NCBI GenBank assembly: GCA_005888515.1
Contig: VAZR01000075.1
Coordinates: 1-11,327, forward strand
Direction: 5' to 3'
DNA length: 11,327 nt
From: Alphaproteobacteria bacterium
GTDB taxonomy: Bacteria > Pseudomonadota > Alphaproteobacteria > ATCC43930 > CGMCC-115725
In this document: in pieces, positions 1 through 6,886 of the stretch
Layout of the letters: every line of letters begins with the position of its first letter
Position numbering within the stretch: position 1 is the first letter of the stretch
Program-made: the position numbers and the translations under genes
The notes under the pieces: model-generated
What the model was told of the DNA's origin: nothing
Database searches by the model: none
The model's input: the letters and a program-made list of their open reading frames with translations, nothing else

Positions 1-962
1 TCGCCTAGCGCGGTAGCCAGTGCCGCCCCTGCCCTAACATCGCGCTCGATGCGCCCGAGCCGGAGCTGAATGTCGCGCCGGTGCAGCACGGTGCGCGCCA
101 GCTCTAGGCTCTGGATCAGCGGGACGCGATTTTCGAGCAGGCGGGCCAGCACGCCAGCCCAGCGCGCGACATCCACATCCGCCGCCCAGTGCCGCACGAG
201 CGGCAGGCGCGTGACGTAATCGATGAGGATTTCGCGAACCTGCGGCCGGGTAAGGCCATAAGCCGCGGCGGCGGCGATCCCGGCGAGAAGAGCCAGGACC
301 AGGATGAGATTGTCGTGAAACCACATCCCGGCTCCGATGACGAGATACGAAAGCAGCGGCAGTTTTTCGAACTTCCCCTCGAACATGACCGCAAAGCGCG
401 GCACCACCACGAGAAAGATGAACAGCACCGCGCTCAACCCGAACACCACGAGAAAGGCGGGATACACGAGGGTTTGCCGCAGCTCGGTCCGGACCTTCGC
501 TTCGTGTTCGAGTTCCTCGGCGGCGTCAGCCAAAGCTTCGCCAAGCCGGCTTGAGAGATCGCCCGCTTCAATTAGCCGGTGAATATGCTGCGGGATCGCA
601 GGAAAACACTGCACGAAAGCGGCTGGAAAGGCTTCGCCGCGGCGCAGCCTGGCGGTCAGCTCGCCATAGGCCCTCGCCAGCATCGGGTGATCGGCTGCTT
701 CCGCCAACGCGGTGACCGTTTCGGCAATCGGGACGCCGCCCGCCACCAGAGTGTGCAGCTGTTTCAGGGCGGTTGCGTAGTCTCGCCGGGTGAGCCGCCG
801 GCCGCGGCCGGCTGCCTCGGACGGCCCGGCGGCGGGGTTGATTACGGTAGGCTGGATACCGCGCCGCAACAGGTCGCGATGCGCGCCGCGTTCGGAAACG
901 GCCTCGATCAGACCGCTTATCAGCTTTCCGTCGCGCTGTAAGGCTTGATAATGGAATCTCAT
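1..962 (-). CDS. gspF: Type II secretion system inner-membrane protein GspF (C-terminus cut by left edge)
   Basis: Polytopic platform protein of the type II secretion / type IV pilus family (GspF/PulF/PilC), which sits in the inner membrane and couples the cytoplasmic ATPase to pseudopilus assembly. The frame is open from an ATG at 962 to the window edge: 320 residues, about 80 fewer than a full ~400-residue protein. The N-terminus MRFHYQALQRDGKLISG is the typical opening. The first cytoplasmic T2SF domain spans about 60-165, with IEAGDLSSRLGEAL matching the usual GE-x-SG-x-L motif and YPAF before the first membrane helix (about 168-189). A second hydrophobic stretch is at about 205-235. The second T2SF domain begins near 265 (RWAGVLARLLENRVPL). 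No ATG, GTG or TTG lies upstream in frame before a stop, so this start is well constrained, although its ribosome site is weak. The gene lies downstream of the prepilin peptidase, with a 253-bp gap. Family assignment is firm; the exact machine (T2SS or pilus) is inferred. Confidence 0.93.
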   Translation of the reverse strand, partial: MRFHYQALQRDGKLISGLIEAVSERGAHRDLLRRGIQPTVINPAAGPSEAAGRGRRLTRRDYATALKQLHTLVAGGVPIAETVTALAEAADHPMLARAYGELTARLRRGEAFPAAFVQCFPAIPQHIHRLIEAGDLSSRLGEALADAAEELEHEAKVRTELRQTLVYPAFLVVFGLSAVLFIFLVVVPRFAVMFEGKFEKLPLLSYLVIGAGMWFHDNLILVLALLAGIAAAAAYGLTRPQVREILIDYVTRLPLVRHWAADVDVARWAGVLARLLENRVPLIQSLELARTVLHRRDIQLRLGRIERDVRAGAALATALG

Positions 963-1215
963 CAGTGAGCGATTGCCTACCGGCTTATCTGGCCTGCCCT
1001 TGCCGGAGCCGGCTGCCTAACGATTTTAGCCGTCGACCCGTGCTTTGCAAAATTGCCAAGCCAGCCCTACCGCACTTTGCCAGGATCGCCGTCGCGAATC
1101 GACGGGTGCCGCCGGCCGCGCGGCGCGGTTGAGGGAGCTGCCCAAATTCAGGTTAGCGGGCCGCCTAACGGCGCGGTTGTGGGCGCTTACTCATCGCTGG
1201 TGACCTTATCAGCGC

Positions 1216-1995
1216 TTACAAGTGGATAGGCCCAAACAGCCAAAGGGGCCAAATGGCAAGCGCAAGGAACGGGCCGAAGGGGAGCGCGGTGTGGGCGCGT
1301 ATACGGGTCCCGCTAAGGCCGACCGCGGCCGCGGCCAGCAGCGCCGCGGCGGCGGCGAGCAAAACCACCTGTGACAAGGCCGCGGTGCCGAGCCAGGCAC
1401 CGGCCGCCGCAAAGAGCTTAGCGTCGCCTTGGCCGAGGCCCTCCCGACCGCGCAGGCGCTCGTAGATCCAGCCGATTGCCCGCAGCGCGAGATAGCCGAT
1501 CGCCGCGGCTGCGGCCCGGTCCGCAAGGTCCTCGGGGTCGAAGGCCAAGGTGACGAGAAGGCCTAGGACGAGCAGCGGCAAGGTCAGCGCATCGGGCAGG
1601 AGCCACACACGCAGGTCGATCCAGCCAAGCGCCAGCAACCACCAGCCGAGCAGGCAATCGAGCCATGCCTGTTCCGGCCCATCGATCGTGATCGCAATCG
1701 TCGCGACGGCCAGCGCGCCAAGCTCGACCCCCGGATAGAACCAGCCGAGCGCGACGCCGCAATAGCGACACCGTCCGCGCGCCGCCAGCCAGCTCACCAG
1801 CGGCACGAGATCGCGCGGCGCCAACCTCGCTCCGCACGCCTCGCAGGCAGATCTGGCCGACATCATGATTGGCCGGCCCTCAGGCAGCCGGCGAATCACG
1901 GTACCGAGAAAGCTGCCGATAAAGACCGACAGCAGCAGGAGAAACCAGCCCGGAATGCCGACGCCCGCGACCCGATCGGCCAATTGCGCCATCAC
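1216..1995 (-). CDS. Prepilin peptidase / N-methyltransferase (GspO/PilD type)
   Basis: Integral membrane aspartic protease that cleaves type IV prepilins and pseudopilins, and in bifunctional members N-methylates the new N-terminus. Length is 259 residues. The N-terminal motif GSFLGTVIRRLPEGRP (28-42) matches the family GSFLNVVIYRLP. A zinc-type tetracysteine loop follows (C51-x2-C54 and C76-x2-C79), marking the bifunctional subgroup. Catalytic aspartates are best placed at D127 (in GWIDLRVWLLPDALTLPL) and D191 (in GLGQGDAKL). Their 64-residue spacing equals that reported for the two active-site Asp of TcpJ. The C-terminal PFGPFLALA motif is present, and hydrophobic segments fill the rest. 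The start may be GTG at 1995 or the adjacent ATG at 1992; GGGAGG lies upstream at a rather long spacing. It fits the neighbouring gspF functionally. Symbols gspO and pilD are both possible, so none is given. Confidence 0.95.
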   Translation of the reverse strand: MMAQLADRVAGVGIPGWFLLLLSVFIGSFLGTVIRRLPEGRPIMMSARSACEACGARLAPRDLVPLVSWLAARGRCRYCGVALGWFYPGVELGALAVATIAITIDGPEQAWLDCLLGWWLLALGWIDLRVWLLPDALTLPLLVLGLLVTLAFDPEDLADRAAAAAIGYLALRAIGWIYERLRGREGLGQGDAKLFAAAGAWLGTAALSQVVLLAAAAALLAAAAVGLSGTRIRAHTALPFGPFLALAIWPLWLFGPIHL

Positions 1996-2357
1996 GCTGT
2001 TTCAACCGCCTCCCTCGCCTGTCGCAGCCCGGCAGAACCGACACGCGCCGGGCGTGCTGGGTATATATCCCGGTCATGCTCATTGAAGCCATTCCGACCG
2101 GCACGAAGGAAGCCGCCAAAGGAACCGCTGACGCGCTGCTGCATAATGGGCTGCAATGCGACGGCGGCTGGCAGGACCAGCGACGCCCGTCAAAAGTTCA
2201 TGTTGCCATGCCTGAGCAACAAGCCGCCCGAGACGACAAAGCATCCGAATTGCAACCCTGTCAAAAGCAAGCAGTGCGCTAAATTTCTGCATCAACTTGG
2301 ATAAGACTTGCCATAAACAGCGTCCGCTCGGCTCGCCGCCGGAAGCGCGCTTCCGAC
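1996..2357. other. Gene-free stretch between prepilin peptidase and amidase remnant
   Basis: About 360 bp with no reading frame I recognise on either strand. Short open frames exist on both strands but lack family motifs and convincing ribosome sites. An AT-rich patch GGGTATATATCCC at about 2059-2071 could belong to a promoter for the prepilin peptidase, but I find no matching -35 element at normal spacing. The base composition is less GC-rich in 2220-2320 than in the genes around it. Confidence 0.4.
2340..2355. repeat. 16-bp perfect palindrome behind the amidase remnant
   Basis: CGGAAGCGCGCTTCCG is a perfect inverted repeat two bases beyond the TAG (2358-2360) that ends the amidase remnant on the minus strand. 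It could be the decayed terminator of that gene, but there is no T-tract after it, so it may equally be a chance palindrome or a protein-binding site. Confidence 0.35.
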
Positions 2358-2800
2358 CTATTGTGCGGCACTGTAGTTGCTACGCTGCAGCATCGGCGGA
2401 GGGGTGAAGCCGCCAAATTCACGTTCGATCCGCTCGGCAAACGCGATCGTCGTGCGGTCTGCAGATAGCCGCCGATGATTTGCACCCCGAGCAGCAAGCC
2501 AATATCGGTGTGGCCGATCGGCATGGTGGTCGCCGGCAAGCCGTTCAGCGTAGCGATGCCTGCCCATGCAGCCTGGTCGAAGTACGGGATCTTGCTGCCG
2601 TCGATATCGAGTTGACGGCGCCCTGTCGCGCGTATCGTGCGGGATGCCCGCCCTCGGCATCGGCAGGCACAACACGAGATCGACCTCCTGAAACAAGTTG
2701 CACCATTGGCCGCGTAATACTCCGCGCACGCGGCTCGCCCTCATCCGTTCCGGATGAGACACTGATGCCGCGCAAGCGGTAGGCGGCGAGGCTCTGATCC
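2358..2800 (-). pseudogene. Amidase (amidase-signature family), C-terminal remnant with three frameshifts
   Basis: Remnant of an amidase-signature (AS family) hydrolase that has lost its coding continuity. Read on the minus strand, pieces typical of the AS C-terminal third appear in order but in different frames. LAAYRLRGIS lies near 2798-2769. Then, in a second frame, QWCNLFQEVDLVLC and PMPRAGIPHD (about 2705-2635). Then, in a third frame, RQLDIDGSKIPYFDQAAWAG, LNGLPATTMPIGHTDIG and LLLGVQIIGGYLQ (about 2612-2460). Finally, back in the second frame, DRTTIAFAERIEREFGGFTP (about 2459-2400), ending at a TAG at 2358-2360. No single frame gives a sensible protein. The N-terminal two thirds, which would carry the Ser-cisSer-Lys triad, are absent. 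The remaining ~145 residues compare with about 450-500 for a full enzyme. The original substrate cannot be told. The upstream boundary is approximate. Confidence 0.85.
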
Positions 2801-2897
2801 TCCGGTGATACGATGCAACCGGAAACGGCGGAAGAGCCCGTGCCAGCGAAAATCGATGCGTTTTCAACTCAGGCAAAGACTACGAGAAATTAGAGGG

Positions 2898-2987
2898 TGG
2901 CGGAGGGAGCGGGATTCGAACCCGCGATACGGTTGCCCGTATACACGCTCTCCAGGCGTGCGCCTTCAACCACTCGGCCACCCCTCC
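2898..2987 (-). tRNA. tRNA-Ser (anticodon GGA)
   Basis: A 90-nt class II tRNA including an encoded CCA end. The acceptor strand GGAGGGG (2987-2981) pairs with TCCCTCC before discriminator G and CCA (one G-U pair). The anticodon arm is CACGC-CTGGAGA-GCGTG, with anticodon GGA at 2953-2951. The long variable arm, TACGG-GCAA-CCGTA, is the serine hallmark. The T arm is GCGGG-TTCGAAT-CCCGC. It reads UCC and UCU serine codons. No clear terminator hairpin follows. The amidase remnant lies on its 3' side and the duplicated-domain lipoprotein on its 5' side. Confidence 0.97.
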
Positions 2988-3066
2988 GTGCGCGTTCTTT
3001 TGCCGCGGCGGAGGCGGACACTAGCGAACCGCCTCGGTCGGCGCAACGCGGCGGCCCGGCGAGCGA

Positions 3067-3942
3067 TTATGACTTGCCCTCAGGCGTGGCGCGGGCAATC
3101 ACCTGCATCAGCCCGTCGGCGCCGGCGATCGCCACGGTGTAGGCGACATCGCCCCAAGCGCCGTCGAGCAGCCCCTTCGGCACATCGTTCTCCTGGCCGA
3201 CCGTGCCGATTTCCGCGCCGTCGGCACGGCGCACATGCCAGACAATCTTGACGTGCTGCTTATCAGGCTTGACCGACACAATGCTGACTTCGCCGTCGAG
3301 GATGATATCGGCCTTGGCGACTGGATCCTCGAGCACCGCCAGATCCTGCCGCTTCAGCACGGTTGCGATGGCGCTGGCCAGCGACTTTGCACCGTCCCCC
3401 GGAGCGCCGCTGACCGGGCGGATCGCGACGCGGGTGCGGCCATCCCCAGCGGCTTCGGCAACCACCGCCGGCCCCTCGTCGGCGAGCAAGGGCGCAATCT
3501 CCGCCGCGCTCGCCTCAGCCAGGCTGGCGATCAGCTTTTCGTCGCCGGAATCCCAGGCGCGCGCCGGAGCCTCAAGCCGGGCGGTGCGCTCACCGATCGG
3601 ATGGCCGCCAGCATCTTGCAGTTTCCAATGGACGGTCAGCGCTCCCTTAGCGGCGCCCGAGCGCTGTGCTTCGAGCCGGCCATACAACAGATAATTCGTC
3701 AGGCTGGTGGTCCGGTCGCTAGCCGGGATGTCGTGCTTGCCCAACGCGCTTGCGACCGCGGCGCCGAGCTTTTGCGCCGTGGCCGGTGGGCCACCCTCGA
3801 TCGGCGCGATCGATATCCCGGCGCTGTCGCGCACGGTCAACAACGATGCAGGCGGGCGATCGTCGGCAAAGGGATGCGGCAGCGGCTGGCACGCGGCAAG
3901 CAAAGCGCCGAGCAACAGCGCGACAGGGCCGCGCGTTGTCAT
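3067..3942 (-). CDS. Predicted lipoprotein with two copies of one domain
   Basis: Function unknown. The 291-residue product starts MTTRGPVALLLGALLAAC, a short lipoprotein signal peptide with lipobox LAAC (lipidated Cys18), so it is expected to be membrane-anchored and outside the cytoplasm. After the signal it appears to be a tandem duplication. Residues about 42-153 (starting GISIAPIEGGPPATAQKL) and about 171-282 (starting RVAIRPVSGAPGDGAKSL) share a pattern: a beta-like V/I-x-I-x-P-V/I-x-G start, an A/S-rich helix with L-A-x-A-I/V-A, then V-x-W-x-(L/V)-x-(D/R)-A-x-G-x-x-IG. In-frame starts further upstream (GTG at 3981) would spoil the signal peptide, so ATG 3942 is chosen. It has no clear ribosome site. 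Its ATG overlaps by 4 nt the stop of a tiny hydrophobic frame downstream of pgeF, suggesting coupled translation at the end of the lgt-midA-pgeF run. No catalytic motif is seen. Confidence 0.8.
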   Translation of the reverse strand: MTTRGPVALLLGALLAACQPLPHPFADDRPPASLLTVRDSAGISIAPIEGGPPATAQKLGAAVASALGKHDIPASDRTTSLTNYLLYGRLEAQRSGAAKGALTVHWKLQDAGGHPIGERTARLEAPARAWDSGDEKLIASLAEASAAEIAPLLADEGPAVVAEAAGDGRTRVAIRPVSGAPGDGAKSLASAIATVLKRQDLAVLEDPVAKADIILDGEVSIVSVKPDKQHVKIVWHVRRADGAEIGTVGQENDVPKGLLDGAWGDVAYTVAIAGADGLMQVIARATPEGKS

Positions 3943-4007
3943 AGCAGCGCGCAGGTCGCCAAAAGACCGAATAAGCAGCACGCGGCAAACAGCACCAGGT
4001 AGGGCAC
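3939..4007 (-). CDS. Possible 22-residue hydrophobic peptide between pgeF and the lipoprotein
   Basis: A GTG-started frame of 22 codons, reading about MPYLVLFAACCLFGLLATCA plus two leucines, fills almost all the space between the pgeF stop (4015) and the lipoprotein start (3942). It is one continuous hydrophobic segment. An AGGA lies 10 nt before the GTG, and its TGA overlaps the following ATG as ATGA. These features fit a small membrane peptide or a leader that couples translation of the lipoprotein. A frame this short can also arise by chance, so the call is tentative. Confidence 0.3.
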   Translation of the reverse strand: MPYLVLFAACCLFGLLATCALL

Positions 4008-4014
4008 GGCGCCG

Positions 4015-4797
4015 CTATCCTACCAGCGTGATGGCCGCGAGGCCGCGCCCGTAGTCGCGCTCACCGCGCAGACAGGCCCGGCGATAGCTGAAGAACAAAT
4101 CCTCCTCGGCGGCCGTGTCGTGGGCGGCGCGCTCGACCGCGGCGAGCCCGAGCCGCTGCAGCCGCAGCGCGATATAGCCGGGCAGATCGAACAGGAAACG
4201 GCCGGCACGCGGCGCCGGTACGAAAAACGCGGCGCTCGCGGGATCGACAGCGGTGAAGTTGGCCGAAAATTCCGGCCCCACCTCGTAGGAGGGTTGGCCG
4301 ATGCACGGGCCGATGCCGGCGCGGATCCGCTCGGTCCGGGCGCCGAGCGCCACCATCGCGGTGACGGTCGCCTCCATGATACCGGCCAGCGTGCCGCGCC
4401 AACCGCCATGCGCGGCGCCGATGATACCGGCCTCGGAATCGGCGAGCAGCACCGGCGCGCAATCGGCGGCGAGCACGCCGAGCGCGATCCCCGGCACTTT
4501 CGTCACCGTCCCGTCGGCGCGCGGATTGTCCTCGCGCCGCCACGGCTGCTCGACGGTAATGACATCAGTGCCATGGATCTGGTGACAACTGACCAGCCGT
4601 TCGGGGGCGAGATCGAGCTGCGCGGCCGCGATGGCGCGGTTGCGGGCGACGTCAGCCAATTTATCGCCGGAGCCGAAACCACAATTCAGTGAGGCAAACG
4701 GCCCGCCGCTGACCCCACCCTGGCGGGTGAAGAAAGCGTGGCGGATTGACCGATCGCCATTAAGCGCGTTGAGCGTGATCGAAGACTTGGTTGTCAC
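4015..4797 (-). CDS. pgeF: Peptidoglycan editing factor PgeF (YfiH/DUF152, multicopper-polyphenol-oxidase-like fold)
   Basis: Cytoplasmic zinc protein of the YfiH/LACC1 family. E. coli PgeF is reported to act on muropeptide precursors that carry L-Ser instead of L-Ala, and other members cleave purine nucleosides. Length is 260 residues, normal for the family. Signature segments in order: FFTRQGGVSGGPFASLN (22-38), SCHQIHGTDV (70-79), LGVLAADCAPVLLAD (106-120), GAAHGGWRG (127-135), GPCIGQPSYEVG (163-174) and SYRR (237-240). Zinc ligands are predicted at H75, C113 and H130, matching E. coli H71, C107 and H124. The chosen GTG (4797) overlaps the midA stop as GTGA. The frame continues open upstream to 5025, but that part overlaps midA and lacks family homology. 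Co-transcription with lgt and midA is expected. Confidence 0.95.
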   Translation of the reverse strand: MTTKSSITLNALNGDRSIRHAFFTRQGGVSGGPFASLNCGFGSGDKLADVARNRAIAAAQLDLAPERLVSCHQIHGTDVITVEQPWRREDNPRADGTVTKVPGIALGVLAADCAPVLLADSEAGIIGAAHGGWRGTLAGIMEATVTAMVALGARTERIRAGIGPCIGQPSYEVGPEFSANFTAVDPASAAFFVPAPRAGRFLFDLPGYIALRLQRLGLAAVERAAHDTAAEEDLFFSYRRACLRGERDYGRGLAAITLVG

Positions 4798-5903
4798 TCG
4801 CCGCCTGAAACCGTTGCCTCTGCAAAGCCCGCCAGCACCGGCAAGCCGGGCGACGTCACCGCCATCGTCTTGAACAACGTGCCCATTTCCGCCGGATCGA
4901 TCAAGCGCTCGAGCCCGCTCTGCAATAAGCCCCGCTGTTCCGGGCTGGCGCGCGCCGATAACGCCGCAAGCCGCGCCTCGGCGCCGAGCTCGGCGAGGAA
5001 TCGGCCCTGCGGCACCGGCCCCCAAACGGCAGCGCCGGCGGCTTCTGCCGCCGCGGCGACGGCGGAAAAATCGACATGCGCGCTCAGATCCGCATCGCCC
5101 GGATTGTCGAGCACACCGGACGGCTCGTGATGCCGTATGGCGCTCAGGGTCGAGCCCGCCCTGCTCGGGAAATAGCCGTAGTCGATAAACAATGCTGCGC
5201 CGGGCGAGCGAGCAAACCGCTCACCGAGAGCCGCGGCCAACGCCGCCGCGGCAGGGCAGATCTCGACGATCGTGCCGCGCGGCGAGGCGCGCAAGAAGGC
5301 CGGGACCAGCAGGGTCAGCGCCCGGCTTTCCGGTCCCTCGGCAAAAGCGAGGCGACCGTCGGGGTCGAGCGCGACGAGCCGCTCGGCCCATTCCGCGTGT
5401 CCGCGCATCAATTGCCGGATCGGCAGCGCGTCGAGGAACTCATTGGCGACCACCAACAGCGGCCCCGGCGGCAGCGCCTCGACGCTGTCGACAAATTGCG
5501 GCTCGGCCGCGGCGAGCCGCCGCTGTTGCTCGGCGCGCAGCACCGGGCTTGCTTCGACGAAATAGAGACGCAGCGCGCGGCGGAACGCCGGCACGCCGGC
5601 GGCGGCGCGCAGCAGATCGGTCATCAGCGTGCCATGCCCCGGACCCAGCTCGGCCAAAATGACCGGATCGGGCCGGCCGATACGCTGCCACAGATCGGCG
5701 CACCACAACCCGATCAGCTCGCCGAAGATCTGGCTGATCTCGGGCGCGGTGATGAAATCGCCGGTGCGCCCGAGCGGATCGTGGCGGGCGTAGTAGCCGG
5801 CCTGCGGGTCGTGCAATGCGATCGCGATGAAGGCGGCGACGGAAATCGGCCCATGCCTGCGGATGTGCCGGGCAATGCGGGGCCCTAGCTCCGTCGCGCT
5901 CAC
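4794..5903 (-). CDS. SAM-dependent protein methyltransferase, MidA/NDUFAF7 family (COG1565)
   Basis: Class I methyltransferase homologous to mitochondrial NDUFAF7/MidA, which symmetrically dimethylates an arginine of the 49-kDa (NuoD-type) subunit of complex I during assembly. The bacterial role is inferred from that. From the GTG at 5903 it has 369 residues. HDPQAGYYARHDPLGRTGDF (31-50) and ITAPEISQIFGELIGLW (51-67) are family hallmarks. The SAM-binding loop is LAELGPGHGTLM (83-94). NEFLDALPIRQ (154-164), FIDYGYFPSRAGS and SAHVDF follow. The frame is open upstream to about 5957 within lgt, so GTG 5942 or TTG 5957 are alternatives. GTG 5903 is preferred because MSATELGPRIARHIRRHGPI looks like a normal family N-terminus and avoids overlap with lgt, although no strong ribosome site is seen. 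It lies 22 nt downstream of lgt and overlaps pgeF by 4 nt. Confidence 0.93.
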   Translation of the reverse strand: MSATELGPRIARHIRRHGPISVAAFIAIALHDPQAGYYARHDPLGRTGDFITAPEISQIFGELIGLWCADLWQRIGRPDPVILAELGPGHGTLMTDLLRAAAGVPAFRRALRLYFVEASPVLRAEQQRRLAAAEPQFVDSVEALPPGPLLVVANEFLDALPIRQLMRGHAEWAERLVALDPDGRLAFAEGPESRALTLLVPAFLRASPRGTIVEICPAAAALAAALGERFARSPGAALFIDYGYFPSRAGSTLSAIRHHEPSGVLDNPGDADLSAHVDFSAVAAAAEAAGAAVWGPVPQGRFLAELGAEARLAALSARASPEQRGLLQSGLERLIDPAEMGTLFKTMAVTSPGLPVLAGFAEATVSGGE

Positions 5904-5925
5904 CTGCGTGGGTTCGGACCGGGGC

Positions 5926-6759
5926 TCACCGCGCGGCGGCACGACCCGGCGTCGCAATGGGCAGCGCCGGCCGGCGCAGCGCCCAGAGGATCAAGGCGAT
6001 GCCGGCGATCAGCACCGGGATCGATAAGAGCTGCCCCATCGTCGTGCCAAACACCAGGAACCCCAGCTGAGCGTCGGGCTGGCGGAACAGCTCACCCGAC
6101 ATCCGCGCCACCGCATAGCCGATCAGGAAGATGCCGGTCACGATGCCTGGCCGCTGCCGGGCGCCGCGATGCTCGGCGAACAGCAGCAGCAGGAACAGCA
6201 GCAGCCCTTCGCACACCGCTTCGTAAAGCTGGCTCGGATGGCGCGCTACCGACCCGCCATTCGGGAAGATCATGGCCCAGGGGACATCGGTCTCGCGCCC
6301 GAACAGCTCGCCATTGATGAAATTGGCGATGCGTCCAAAGAACAGCCCGATCGGGATCGCCTCGGCGATGATGTCGGAAAACGCGAAGATCGCCCTGCGG
6401 CGGGCGCGGGTGAACAGCAGGATCGCGATCGTGACCCCGAGCGCGCCACCATGAAACGACATCCCGCCATGCCACAGGTACAACGCTTCGACCGGGTGCT
6501 GCAGATAATAGCCGGGCTGATAAAACAGCACATAACCGATGCGGCCGCCGAGCACGACGCCGAGGGTCGCCCAAACCAGAAAATCATCGATATCGCGGCG
6601 CTCGATGAGGCGCGGCGGCCGGTCCGCCAGGATCAGGCAATAGCGCCAGCCGATCAGTAACCCGGCAATATAGGCGAGGGCATACCAGCGGACGACAAAC
6701 GGGCCGACCGCGATGGCAACCGGGTCAATGGCTGGAAACGGGATCGCGAAGAGCGGCAT
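5926..6759 (-). CDS. lgt: Prolipoprotein diacylglyceryl transferase Lgt
   Basis: Inner-membrane enzyme that transfers diacylglycerol from phosphatidylglycerol to the lipobox cysteine of prolipoproteins, the first step of lipoprotein maturation. Length is 277 residues from ATG 6759. The sequence has the usual chain of about seven hydrophobic segments. Conserved positions coincide with E. coli numbering: Y26 (VVRWYALAY), H103 in HGGMSFHGG, and R143, N146 and G154 in the signature GRIANFINGELFGRETDVPW, followed by RHPSQLYEA (173-181). The C-terminal GYAVARMSGELFRQPDAQLG holds the late conserved arginines. The frame is open upstream to 6807, but residues before MPLFAIPFPAIDPVA are atypical. A plausible sigma-70 promoter lies 60-90 bp upstream. 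lgt heads the run lgt-midA-pgeF. It is flanked by genes for two predicted lipoproteins that would be its substrates. Confidence 0.98.
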   Translation of the reverse strand: MPLFAIPFPAIDPVAIAVGPFVVRWYALAYIAGLLIGWRYCLILADRPPRLIERRDIDDFLVWATLGVVLGGRIGYVLFYQPGYYLQHPVEALYLWHGGMSFHGGALGVTIAILLFTRARRRAIFAFSDIIAEAIPIGLFFGRIANFINGELFGRETDVPWAMIFPNGGSVARHPSQLYEAVCEGLLLFLLLLFAEHRGARQRPGIVTGIFLIGYAVARMSGELFRQPDAQLGFLVFGTTMGQLLSIPVLIAGIALILWALRRPALPIATPGRAAAR

Positions 6760-6821
6760 CAGCGCTGCTTTGTTGCATGCGGGCGAGCCGGTGCGGCGCA
6801 CTCGCATTGCGATGGACAGCT

Positions 6822-6850
6822 TTTATAGGCAGCCCTCGTGTCGCCGCCAA
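6822..6850 (-). promoter_or_regulatory. Predicted sigma-70 promoter for lgt-midA-pgeF
   Basis: On the minus strand TTGGCG (6850-6845) is followed after exactly 17 bp by TATAAA (6827-6822), matching the consensus at 4 of 6 and 5 of 6 positions. It lies between the stop of the glycine-zipper gene and the lgt start, giving an untranslated leader of about 55 nt. Predicted from sequence only. Confidence 0.5.
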
Positions 6851-6860
6851 GCGCAGGTTG

Positions 6861-6877
6861 GCGGCAAAAAATGCCGC
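6861..6877 (-). terminator. Small hairpin after the glycine-zipper lipoprotein gene
   Basis: GCGGCA-TTTTT-TGCCGC on the minus strand, 10 nt past the stop at 6887. The stem is only 6 bp and the T-run is in the loop rather than after the stem, so termination is uncertain. Its position between this gene and the lgt promoter is right for one. Confidence 0.3.
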
Positions 6878-6886
6878 ACGCTCGGG

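Noticed and set aside
2076..2295. Short open frames on both strands (68-71 codons)
   Set aside because: No recognisable motif, no good ribosome site, and atypical composition for this genome.
2358..2876. A single 172-residue protein on the minus strand
   Set aside because: Only its two ends match amidase. The middle part is an out-of-frame reading of amidase sequence, so it is a pseudogene rather than a gene.
2898..2987. tRNA-Ser as an integration site for a mobile element
   Set aside because: No duplicated tRNA 3' end, integrase or transposase is visible in the window.
2988..3066. TTGCGC-17-TAGTGT as a promoter for tRNA-Ser
   Set aside because: Spacing is right, but both hexamers match the consensus poorly, so I did not annotate it.
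4120..4692. Long plus-strand frame opposite pgeF
   Set aside because: Antisense shadow of a well-supported gene in GC-rich DNA. The same applies to the long plus-strand frames at 189-554, 579-941, 3235-4002, 5076-5888, 6169-6660, 8786-9436 and 10412-11116.
4798..5025. Upstream extension of the pgeF frame to a 336-residue protein
   Set aside because: The extra 76 residues overlap midA, are low-complexity Arg/Gly/Ala, and have no family similarity. GTG 4797 with the GTGA overlap gives the normal length.
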